DNA from: Capra hircus
Taxonomy: Eukaryota; Chordata; Mammalia; Artiodactyla; Bovidae
DNA length: 64,000 nt
Direction of reading: 5' to 3'
Assembly: GCF_001704415.2 (NCBI RefSeq)
Contig: NC_030820.1
Location: forward strand, 37,306,036-37,370,035
The position numbers were made by a program, and so were the translations under genes. Position 1 is the stretch's first letter. The number at the start of each line of letters is the position of its first letter. Positions 24,295-33,279 of this stretch are shown here, one piece after another. Below the pieces are notes generated by a model. That model had not been told where the DNA came from, did not search any database, and worked only from the letters and a program-made list of their open reading frames with translations.

Positions 24295-24498
24295 GAGCTT
24301 CCCTGTGGTTCAGCTTGTAAAGAATCTGCTTGCAATGTGGGAGACCTGGGTTGGATTCCTGGGTTGGGAAGATTCCCTGGAGAAGGGAAAGGCTACCCAC
24401 TCCAGTATTCTGGCCTAGTGAATTCCATGGACTATACAGTCCATGGGGTCGCAAAGAGTCGGACCCAAATGAGTGACTTTCACTCACTCACTCACTCA
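24295..24498 (+). mobile_element. Bov-tA SINE, full-length, with (ACTC)n tail
   Basis: Begins GAGCTTCCCTGTGGTTCAGC directly at the end of the previous copy, has TCCATGGGGTCGCAAAGAGT and ends in an (ACTC)n tract. Confidence 0.9.
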
Positions 24499-24602
24499 GG
24501 TCCTGAGTAAAGCTAAATTTTTGAGGCAATAAATTGTGGCTGATGCTAATAATGAATAACAAGAGGCTCTCATAGGGTGGGGTCCCTAGAACAGAGTCTG
24601 CA

Positions 24603-24949
24603 ATGGAGATTTTTTAATATTTTTTATTACTATTTTTTGCTGTGCTGGGTCTTCGTTGCTATGCGTGCGCTTTCTAAAGTCACAGAGAGTGGGGGCTACT
24701 CCCTAGCTGCGGTGTGCAGGCTTATCATCGCGGTGGCTTCTCTTGTTGTGGAGAACAGGCTTTAGGGTGTGTGGGCATCAGTTGTTGCTGCACGTGCGCT
24801 CAGTAGTTGGCACGGCTTGCAGGTTTCAGAGAATAGGCTCAATAGTTGTGGCCTCGAGGCATTTGGAATCTTCTTGGACCAGGGATTGAAGAGGTGTTCC
24901 TTGCTTTGCAAGATGGATTCTTAACCACTGGACCACCAGGGAAGCTCTA
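24603..24949 (-). mobile_element. Long CHR-type SINE (reverse)
   Basis: GCTGTGCTGGGTCTTCGTTG at one end and ATTCTTAACCACTGGACCAC at the other, the reverse of the long CHR element. An open frame inside (24577-24765) is not a gene. Confidence 0.85.
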
Positions 24950-26895
24950 GAGGTTCTTACTTAAGATTCTTACTTAAGAGATTTATTTTACATCTTAATT
25001 TAAATTCATCAAGACATTAATTTAATTAAGATTAATGAATCAATCTTAATTAACAGATTATTTATTTGTTTATTACATTTATTTAAGGAGTGCTCCTGGG
25101 AGTAGATGAGTGAGGAGAACAAGACAGGACAAGAGGAAGAAAGTTAAACATGAATTTGGAAGTGTTCTCATCTGGAGACTGTCCTCAGCCTGGTTCTGAG
25201 GGGAGCATCAGAGCATGATGGTACCACAGAACTGACTCCCGCTTCAGGCAAGTGGGATAGGCTAGCCTTTTGTTCCTGAGAGGTGCCTAGCTTCCAGAGG
25301 AGTTGATTTCCATGTGGCTGGGAAGGGGCCACCAGCTCTGAAAGCGATTGGATTTGGGTGCACTGAGCAGGGCAGAGCCCTGGAAGTGACTCAGCACCAA
25401 CCTGACCTCACTGGGAAGGGTGGGGGAGATCTGGGACGAGGTCAGGGGTGGAGGAGGGCAGCGAGGTGGGGAGAGCAGAAGAGGGGCTGTCTGTGCACCC
25501 TGGAAGTGCAGCCTGTGACCTGGGAGCTTGGCCTTGCAAAGTAGTGATCCATTGTTCCCATGGGGACGCAGAAGGACAGGCCAAGCCCTCCCCTTAGCTT
25601 CTCATTCCAGAGAGTGCCAAGCACATCATCAACCCACTACGGTCAACAGTATCACCCTTCCTGTCACTCAGGCAGAGAGAACTAGGCTTCTCTCTTAGCA
25701 ACCTGCTTCCCCCTCCCTCCTCACTACTCTCTGCAGCCCCAGCCTTGGCCTTGATCTCAGACTTTGAAGGTGCTCAATGTGAAGGCTGATTCTTTGGGTG
25801 ATAGGCAGTTTCCCCCCCAAGCTGCCTGCCTCAGTCTGGAGTGGATCATTCTGGCCTCATAGGAGGGCAGACCAGGAGGTATTAACCCCTGCTCTGCCAT
25901 CTCTAGGGCCAGAACCCAGGATTCTGGAAATTTGTCTCACCAGGGTGGCACCAAAGGGAGCCTTGTGGAGGGCTTTGGCCACTCCATATACTTCCTCATT
26001 CTCACCCAGGCCATCCTGGAAACACTTAATCTGAATAGAAGGAGTGTCCCCGGCCCTCCCCTCTTTGAACACAATTGCCACCTCTGCCCTTATGTGTATA
26101 CTTTCTGGAGCCACCTATGCCTTCTGCACACTGTCCCCTGCCACCTGTTTCCGGGGATCAGCCCCCACCTTCAGCAGAGATTTATACCTTTCCAAATACT
26201 CACACAGGAAGCCAGAGCCACGGCTGGTGCGGGAAGTTCAGAGGCTGAGACAGGCCTGGGTAGGAGCTATTTCAACATTCCGGTTCTCCCATCCTTCCAG
26301 CTGGCTGGCAGATGGGGGCATCTTAGCAGTGTGGGGTAGGGGGCCTGAGCAGGGGGTGGGAGGTTTCTGGGAGGGACCTTGACCAGACGAGGTTCAGCAG
26401 GATCCCCCCAAGTTGGTGGTCCCTCCTGCACTTAGTCCTGTCTTGAAGGTGCTAAGGGAAAGGATGTAATTTATGACACTATTAATCTTCTGTAATGATG
26501 TGTGGTTGTCTTGCCAGATACCTTTGTTTAGGGAGATGCAATAATCCATTTCAGCACATTTATTCACTGTCTACAATGTATTTTGGAGCATCTACATGGA
26601 GAAGGAGTAATTTCTTATTTGGCTAAGCAAAAAAAATACTTTTGGACTGTCAGCAGAAAAAAAGAGATGCCTATAGGCAACATAAAAATGTTTGTAAAGA
26701 TTCTGGTTTCAAGTAATTTCTGTTTCCTAGGATGTGACACTGCAGATACCCGAGTGCACATTTATGCACAGGAGAATACACATATGTGTATTATGGGACA
26801 TTATATTATGGTAATTGAGATCATTAATAAACTTGTTAACTCTCTGTTATCAGCACTGCACTCTGCCTGGCACACAGAGTATGTTCAGCAAATGT
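24950..26895. other. Intergenic, no gene seen
   Basis: Holds a 12-bp perfect inverted repeat (25022-25053, reported separately). The GC-rich remainder has no recognisable gene or repeat, apart from L2/MIR-like words just before 26885. Confidence 0.5.
25022..25053. repeat. Perfect inverted repeat, 12-bp arms
   Basis: TTAATTAAGATT (25022-25033) and AATCTTAATTAA (25042-25053) are exact reverse complements around an 8-base loop. Confidence 0.9.
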
Positions 26896-27115
26896 GCATC
26901 TGTGCTCAGTGGCTCAGTCAGGTCTGACTCTTTGCAACCCCATGGACGTAGCCCTCCAGGCTCCTCTGTCCATGGAACTTCCCAGGCAAGAATACTGGAG
27001 TGGGTTGCCATTGCATCTCCATGTGATCTTCCCAACCCTGGGATCAAACCCGCCTCTCCTGTGTCTCCTGAATTGCAGGCAGATTCTTTACCACTTGAGC
27101 CATCAGGGAAGCCCC
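26896..27115 (-). mobile_element. Bov-tA SINE with 11-bp target duplication
   Basis: Reverse orientation: GGCTCAGTCAGGTCTGACTC at the low end, CTTGAGCCATCAGGGAAGCC at the head. Flanked by TCAGCAAATGT (26885-26895) and TCAGTAAATGT (27116-27126), one mismatch. Inserted in an L2/MIR-like end. Confidence 0.92.
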
Positions 27116-27126
27116 TCAGTAAATGT

Positions 27127-27944
27127 TAGGCGAGTTCATTAATCAACTGTTGAACAAGGAACTGCATGGTGACATTTGATTTTGCTTTCGAAGCCCAACC
27201 CAGGAGTGCAATCTCTGAGTGAGAAACTCTTAAGTGACTCAGCCAGGACACAAGGCAAGTGTGCTATGCAGGCAGCCCTGGCACCCTGCTTCTTGCCCGT
27301 GACCCCTATTACTTCCATGCATCTCCATGCCTGGCATCCAAAAGCCCACCAGCACCTGCGATTCTTGGTTGAGAGCTGTCCTGGGCCCTCCCTTCTGGCC
27401 GAGCTGGTGGGTCAACACTCAGCTCCCACACCCTCGGGCAGTATAACTGAAGACCGAGTTCCACCCCGTCTCCCAGAGCCCCCAGGTATGGGGGCTGAGC
27501 ATCAGCCACCCACAGTGCCAAACCACCTGGTAGCGCCTCTCCTCTCTGATGCCCTGCTGCCTCCACCTCTGTCTCCTGCCCTCCTGGTGCTTCCTGGGAC
27601 CACGTCCCCAGAAATGACATCAGATCCTTGCTGCAGGGTCAGCTTCTTGGGGAACCCAAACTGAGACAGACACCTTTAATCACCTGTCTTCTAACAAAGC
27701 ACCCCTCATGCAATCATGTGCTTGTGCCTGAAACGCAGTGAAAACAAGCTGATCCATCATCTGACATGTTTCAAGTGTGAAATCCAGACTCTGATCCTCT
27801 AATGAGCCCCGCAATGCCCTAGGACAAAGGGCTCGTCTACTTTCTTAAATGAGCTCAGCTCAGTGGCCGTTAGCAGGGCACCCCTGTCCTGAGCGAGGAT
27901 GGCCCACCTGCAAGCGCAAGGCCCCTGTTAATCAGACAAAGGAT
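27127..27944. other. Intergenic between last SINE and BFSP1 3' end
   Basis: The 162-codon frame at 27176-27664 plus has no family resemblance and no splice context. Nothing else is seen. Confidence 0.5.
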
Positions 27945-28106
27945 GTGCAAGCAAAGAAAACATTTTAATTAAGGCTTCATTGGTAAGCCAGATGGGCCAA
28001 CCATGGTCTAATCCAAAGGACCTTGTATCCTCACCCTTATAGCCTCTGTTCTAAAACATTCAAGCACATGTCTACAGGGGCCCAGAGGCACCTCCTCCCG
28101 GTTAGC
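27945..28106 (-). other. BFSP1: BFSP1 3' untranslated region
   Basis: The stretch after the stop codon has no further coding potential and runs about 140-160 bp to a polyadenylation signal. The 3' end is inferred from the signal and is not observed directly. Confidence 0.6.
27964..27969 (-). terminator. BFSP1: BFSP1 poly(A) signal ATTAAA
   Basis: The minus strand reads ATTAAA, the commonest variant signal, 138 bp after the stop codon. It is followed by a T/G-rich stretch suitable as a downstream element. No AATAAA is seen on the minus strand between the stop and this point. Confidence 0.6.
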
Positions 28107-29281
28107 TCAGGCACTGGAGGATCCCTTCTCTCCCAGTTTCTTCTTGTTTGCCTTTGTCTTTTCAATCGTGGTCTCCACAATGACAGCAGTCTCTTCATAT
28201 GTCTGGATGCTCTCAGTGGAAAACTTCTCTATGGATTCCATCACCTCCACCTTCTCATAGGCCAGCTTCCTGGGAGGGCTTCTAGCCGGCCGGCTGCCAC
28301 TCCGAGTTCCATGCCCCTCAGACCCACCCACAGTGACCTGAGGCCCTTGAGACCGGGGTGTAGACGGCCCCTCTGGACCAGGAGCCACCATGGGACAGGG
28401 CCCTCTGGCCCCCTCCTCCTCCTTCTGGTCATCCTGTTTCCCCTGGAGGCCCTTCAGTTCTTTGGCATTTTTCTCATCCCCTTTGTCTGCAGGGTGCGGG
28501 GTGGGGGGGCGTCCATCTTCTTTCCCCTGCTGGGGCTCCCCTTCCTCCTTCTGACCATCTCCTTTCTCCTCAGGGGGCCCCCCTTCCTCCTTCAGATCGT
28601 CTCCTTTGCCCTCAGGGGGCTCCTCTTCCTTCTTCAGACCGTCTTCTTTCCCCTCAGGGGGCCCCCCTTCCTCCTTCACACCATCTCCTTTCCCTTCAGG
28701 GGGCCCCCCTCCCTCCTTCACACCATCTTCTTTCTCCTGGGGGGGCCCCTGTCCATCCCCTAGAGGGGGCTCAGGCTGCTGGGGAGAGGGTTCCACGCCA
28801 CTGTCAGGAGGCACAGAGTCATCCCCCTTAGACACCACCACACCCCCTTTGGCTGGAACGGAGAAGACACAGAAGCCAGGATCCACGAAACTGGCATCTC
28901 CGGAGACCATCACGTACCGCCCTTTGGTGTACAAGTCGGCGGGGGGCTCGGGTTCTTTGGGGCCTTTCACCTTCTCCTTGATCATCTTGCCTAGTTTCTC
29001 AAAGGCTTTGCTTATCTTGCCTCCATCTGGGACATCCTCCGGAGCCCCTTCCTGGGTCGGGGGACTTGCTTCTTCGTCTCCCGGTTCAAGCTTAGACTCA
29101 CCCTCTTCTTTGAGCACCACCCGCCCCGGCTTCATGTCCTCTGGACCTCTCAGTGGGGTCTCTTCCAGAATTTCATCTGCTCTGTCTTTTGCTACCATCT
29201 CCTTCTTCCTTGGAAGGTTCTTGGGGAGGCCTTTGAGTCTTGGTTTCGCTGCAGTTATGTCCTGCACAGCCCTGGTGAGAT
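28107..29281 (-). CDS. BFSP1: BFSP1 exon 8 (filensin C-terminal tail, stop codon)
   Basis: The 1175-bp terminal exon follows acceptor TTTCAAAG, completes an aspartate codon, and encodes 390 further residues ending GSSSA and TGA at 28107-28109. In order it holds DLTRAVQDITAAKPR; an acidic segment; VPD-GGKISKAFEKL (29008-29036), equivalent to the human D433/G434 caspase cleavage and N-myristoylation site; YVMVSGDASFVDPGF; five tandem 14-residue repeats rich in Gly, Glu, Lys and Pro (28521-28730); a Pro/Gly/Glu-rich stretch; and the conserved end VESIEKFSTESIQTYEETA plus a lysine-rich tip. The tail is about 73 residues longer than in human, mostly from the repeats. Plus-strand open frames across this exon are composition shadows. 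Tail fragments released by proteolysis are thought to bind membrane (family knowledge). Confidence 0.97.
28521..28730 (-). repeat. BFSP1: In-frame 42-bp coding minisatellite in BFSP1 tail (5 units)
   Basis: Exactly 210 bp equals five 14-codon units. Unit starts read EDGVKEGGG, GDGVKEEGG, EDGLKKEEE, GDDLKEEGG and GDGQKEEGE, each ending in PPEGK, PPEEK or PQQGK. Degenerate half-units flank both sides (GDGQGPPQEK before, EDGRPP after). The human tail lacks such an array as far as I recall. The array makes the region GC-rich and prone to length change without frameshift. Confidence 0.95.
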
Positions 29282-31257
29282 CTTTGAAAAAAGAAAAAAG
29301 GAGGTGGGTGCAATGAATAAAGGCCAATGACAGAGGAAGAAAAAGTATTTGTTGAAAAATACATGCCTAGCACTGAGGTGGGGTTTACTGGTTGGCTGGT
29401 TGGCAACAGGGTAAGATCCCTGGGTCCTAAGCATTCATGGCCCACACTGAGGACCCAGCCCTGCTGGCCGCTGTGTGACTTTGAGACGAGTCACTTGGCC
29501 CCTCCAGGTTTGCAGAGCAGAGGGGAGGCCCCTACAGTTCCCTTCACACTGGATTCAACTTACTGAGATCCGTGTTTCTCCTGCAATAACACTCTGTGGG
29601 AGTAGTGCCTCTGCCCCACCCCAGCACCCTCACCTCCAAGTCACAGGGGACACTTGGATCCAGACCAGACCAGGAAATCCAGTCCACAGAGTCACTCTCA
29701 CCCCAGGCTTCCCCAAAGGAGCAACTCAGAGTCAATCCACCTTCCTCTGATGGGTTTGGGATAGCTTCCAGGCACACCCTTGTCCCCCTGCACCCCAAAC
29801 CAGATAAACACCACCAGTCCTTGCTCACCATCCCCTTCCTCCTGGGCAACAAGAGGAAACGATGCCCTTAAACCCAGAATGGGAATCTCCTGGGCCAGAG
29901 GCCACATTCACTGCTTTAGACCAGCCAAGAGGAGAAACTTAAAGTTTCAGAAAACACAAAGTTTCACCCTGTCTCATCCAAAAGGCAGGCTTTTAGTTCC
30001 AGGTGGCACTAGTGGTAAAAAAAAAAAAAAAAAAAAAACCACCTGCCATTGCAGGAGACATAAGAGACATGAGTTCGATCCCTGGGTCAGAAGGATTCCC
30101 CTGGAGGAGGGTAGGGCAACCCACTCCAGTATCCTTGCCTGGAAAATCCCACGGACAGAGGAGGCTGGCAGGCTAGAGTCCATGGTGTCGCAAAAGAGCT
30201 GGACACGTCTGAAGTGACTTAGCACACACACACATCCAAAAAGCTTTCAAGATTTACTAACACAGTGATTTTTTAACTTTTTCACTCCAAAGTCTTATCC
30301 AGCTGCCCTCCTCCCTTTGTTAACCAGAGGACTTGGGTTCACAGAGCCAGGGCATCCCATAGGGGTGACCCTCAATGACAAAGCAGAGTGAGCAGGCATG
30401 GCAGGTGCAGGTCATGAAGCCATGTGGGAAGGACATGTCAAAGCAGGTGGCCAGAAGCAGGTGTGCAGAAGGGGGTGCTTGCAGGACCAGCTGCTGAATT
30501 TCAGGGCCTGCTGTTCAAAACTGTGAACAATTTCCAGACTGCGACAGCAAAGCATCAAGCCCAGTACCCTGCACACAGCTACGGGCCCCTGGAGCCAGCC
30601 TGGGTGTCTGGGGACCCCTGCCCCTTCTCCCATCTCCACAAAGCCCTCTGAGCTTTCTGAGACCCTGGGATTTGATAGCACTGTAAGCCAGGCTTTCCTT
30701 CCTCCAGGCACCGTTCTGTTTGGTCCTGACTGGGGAGACTGAGCCATGAGTGAACATCTCACAAGGGCAGGAAACCATCCCCAAAGGACCAAGTGTTGAA
30801 GGCAGAAGCTCCACTGCCCACCAAGCTCTTCCTGCTCAGTTTTGAACGGAAGAGAAAATGAACAAAGTTGAGCATCTACTCTGTTCCTGATGTTAGATTA
30901 AGCACCTTTGCTTAAAAGAGTTCATTTCACTGGGGGAGGGGGAGGGTGGATAGATACATTTCATTATCTACTTCTTGCCAAAGTAAATGCTGCGATTTTC
31001 CTCCCCAATTAAATGCCTCCTGCTCATGGATGGTGGCCTCTCACATGGCCTGACTTTCTCCTTGTAAACTTTTAGACTCAGTCACTCGGCTTCAGTGGGA
31101 GGACATCAGCAGGGCAAGGAGGGACCCCCATGCAAAAGCACTGAATTTCCAGCTGGATCGGAAGGGAGCATGAATGTTGCATTCAGAGACAAAGTCGCTT
31201 GATTTTTTCCATTTTCCTAGGACAGAAAAATAGAACAAGCCAGAGTTGGGGACTCAC
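29282..31257 (-). other. BFSP1: BFSP1 intron 7 (2.0 kb)
   Basis: Contains one Bov-tA SINE with an expanded A run (29996-30232). The remaining sequence shows no feature I can identify. Confidence 0.85.
29996..30232 (+). mobile_element. Bov-tA SINE with internal 22-A run
   Basis: AGGTGGCACTAGTGGT is followed by 22 A (30017-30038), then ACCTGCCATTGCAGGAGACA and the rest of the SINE to an (AC)n tail. The A run replaces the usual AAAGAAC of the head. Confidence 0.92.
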
Positions 31258-31343
31258 CTTTCCCACCATGCCGAGGGCTGAGGGAGGCCCCGTGGCTCGC
31301 AGTGTACAGGGTAACTGGAGTTTCAATGAAGGCAGAGCTCAGC
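31258..31343 (-). CDS. BFSP1: BFSP1 exon 7 (filensin proximal tail)
   Basis: This 86-bp exon completes the arginine codon left by exon 6 with one G, then encodes 28 residues and the first base of an aspartate codon. It begins LSSAFIETPVTLYTASHGA and ends SLSPRHGGK. The acceptor CTGCCAG follows a pyrimidine-rich stretch and the donor is GTGAGT. This is the start of the non-helical tail immediately after the rod; the human protein has LTSAFIETPIPLFTQSHG at the same place. The exon is too short to appear as an open reading frame and was found by searching for the expected tail peptide. Phases on both sides match exactly (2+1 and 1+2), so the call is firm. Confidence 0.95.
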
Positions 31344-31492
31344 CTGGCAGGAAGAACCAGAAAGAGGGAGGTCACCATCGTTAAGTCATCAAGGCAAACA
31401 GAATGGGGTTGGGGGGTAAGAGGGAGGCTCTAGTGTCCAGCAAAAATGAACAAGGCTTCCTCTAGATCCAACAGCTCAAGAATCACAAACAT

Positions 31493-31807
31493 ACTCACAC
31501 ATTGCATGATGTGGGAAGGTCATGTCATAAACTGTGAAACACACATAAAAAAAATGGTAAGGTAGAAATGACTGATAATCTTAATATGCCACTTTTCTGT
31601 TGAACAGGAGTTCTCTGTGTTTGGGTTTGTTTTTTTTTTAATAAGAGAGGGTTTCCCAGGTGGCTCAGTGGTAAAGAATCCACCTGGCAATACAAGAGCC
31701 GCAAGAGATGTAAGTTTGATCTCTAGGTGGGAAAGATCCCCTGCAGGAGGCAATGGCTACCCACTCCACTATTCCTGCCTGGAGAATCTCATGGACAGGG
31801 GAGCCTG
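31493..31807. repeat. Local direct duplication, copy 1
   Basis: Starts ACTCACACATTGCATGATG and runs through GTTGAACAGGAGTTCTCTGT into a Bov-tA SINE up to GGGGAGCCTG. It matches 32413-32723 across unique sequence and the SINE with scattered differences. Confidence 0.88.
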
Positions 31808-31860
31808 GTGGGCTCCAGACCTTAGGGTCACAAAGAGTCAGACACTATTGAGCATGCACA
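31650..31860 (+). mobile_element. Bov-tA SINE
   Basis: GTTTCCCAGGTGGCTCAGTG head, GATCCCCTGCAGGAGGCAAT, end at GAGTCAGACACTATTGAGCA. Confidence 0.9.
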
Positions 31861-32412
31861 CCACCCCTAAAATAAGAGAATGGCCAGCCTAGGATAAATT
31901 ATTTAGGGCAACCAGGATATGATTCTCCAACTTGTTTTTTAAAGAATAGTTTCTATAACCAGAGAGAGCAGGAAAATAAAAGGAATTGAGATAAAATGTA
32001 AACAGCTAGTGACTCTAAGAGGATTCAGAATTTCCTTGCTCCGTGCCTGCAACACGTCTATCCGTGTGAAATTAAATCAAAATTAAGAGTTCTATATAAA
32101 AATACAAAAGAGGTATCCAGTTACCTTTTGATGAAGTCTTGCCTCCAAAACAAAACTTTTCACAAAGACATTTAAATACCAGTTCAAGACATTTTGTATA
32201 TGTGTGCAAGAAGCATTCACTGTGACATAAATATAATTGAGTTCAGCACAATACATTGACTGGAACTAGAGAAAACAAAAGAAAATCTTCCATTTCCTGC
32301 AACACATTGGAGCACTCATATGCCAAGACAGAGTCCCAGAGAGAGGATAGAAGTGTCCCTGGGGGAACGCCCAGGTGTTTCTCTTTTATCTCAATCTAAA
32401 CCCCTCAAATGC

Positions 32413-32723
32413 ACTCACACATTGCATGATGATGGGAAGGTCAATCATAAACTGTGAAACACACACAAAAATGGTAAGGTATAAATTTCTGATAATCTAA
32501 ATATGCCACTTCTTTGTTGAACAGGAGTTCTCTTTGTTTGGGGGGCTTTTTAAAATAAGAGAGGGCTTCCCAGGTGGCTCGGTGGTAAAGAACACGCCTG
32601 CCAATACAAGAGTCACAGGATATTAAGTCCAATCCCTGGGTTGGTGGAAAGATCCCCTGGAGAAGGCAGTGGCTACCCACTCCAGTATTCCTGCCTGAAG
32701 AATTCCATGAACAGAGGAGCCTG
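32413..32723. repeat. Local direct duplication, copy 2
   Basis: Second copy of the block at 31493-31807, starting ACTCACACATTGCATGATGA and ending AGAGGAGCCTG. After this point the copies diverge. Confidence 0.88.
32564..32723 (+). mobile_element. Bov-tA SINE, truncated
   Basis: GGCTTCCCAGGTGGCTCGGT head. It stops after GAGGAGCCTG, lacking the 3' third that copy 1 retains. Confidence 0.9.
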
Positions 32724-32882
32724 TTCCCATGAAGAATCTCCACTTAATAGAGAAGCAGAGTCCTTACACTGGGAGGCTGGCCTCAATCCATTCTCCACAC
32801 ATCTAGGACTATAGGTACACAGGTGGATACAGTCATATACGTAGGCATGGGTATGGATAGGAATAATGGAGACACCACTGTA

Positions 32883-33261
32883 GATGTGTATGTACATAAA
32901 GACAATGCAGGTGCCAATGGTTTATACATGTACTTAAAGATGACAGAGGTGTAGACACTTTATGCATGTACATAAAAATGGAGATGTAAACAGTTTATAC
33001 ATGTACATAAAGATGACAGAGACGTAGACAGATTATGCATGTACATAAAAACGATGGAGATGTAGATAGCTTATACATGTACATAAAAATGATGGAGGTA
33101 TAGACAGTTTATGCAAGTACATAAAGACAATGGAGGTGTAGACAGTTTATACATGTACATAAAAACGATGGAGATGTAGACAGCTTATATAGGTACATAA
33201 AAATGATGGAGATGTATACAGTTTATACACGTACATAAAGATGATGGAGATGTAGACAGAT
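32883..33261 (+). repeat. 38-bp minisatellite, left part
   Basis: About ten head-to-tail units of 38 bp with a TTATACATGTACATAAA start, a GATGGAGATGTAGACAG end, and a few substitutions or short deletions per unit. Continues after the L1 at 36427. Confidence 0.93.
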
Positions 33262-33279
33262 GAAAACCATGGAGGTATA

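Noticed and set aside
24176..24498. tRNA-like segments as tRNA genes
   Set aside because: These are heads of tRNA-Glu-derived Bov-tA SINEs; no complete cloverleaf gene was seen anywhere.
27176..27664. 162-codon plus-strand frame near the BFSP1 3' end, considered as a PCSK2 or novel terminal exon
   Set aside because: No resemblance to the PCSK2 C terminus and no convincing acceptor or domain.
28023..29316. Plus-strand open frames of 246 and 236 codons across BFSP1 exon 8
   Set aside because: They are the antisense of the repetitive, GC-rich filensin tail; low-complexity Leu/Phe/Pro or Ser/Gly products.
32883..33261. Regular repeats suggesting a CRISPR-like array
   Set aside because: Units are contiguous 38-bp minisatellite repeats without unique spacers, in a vertebrate intron.
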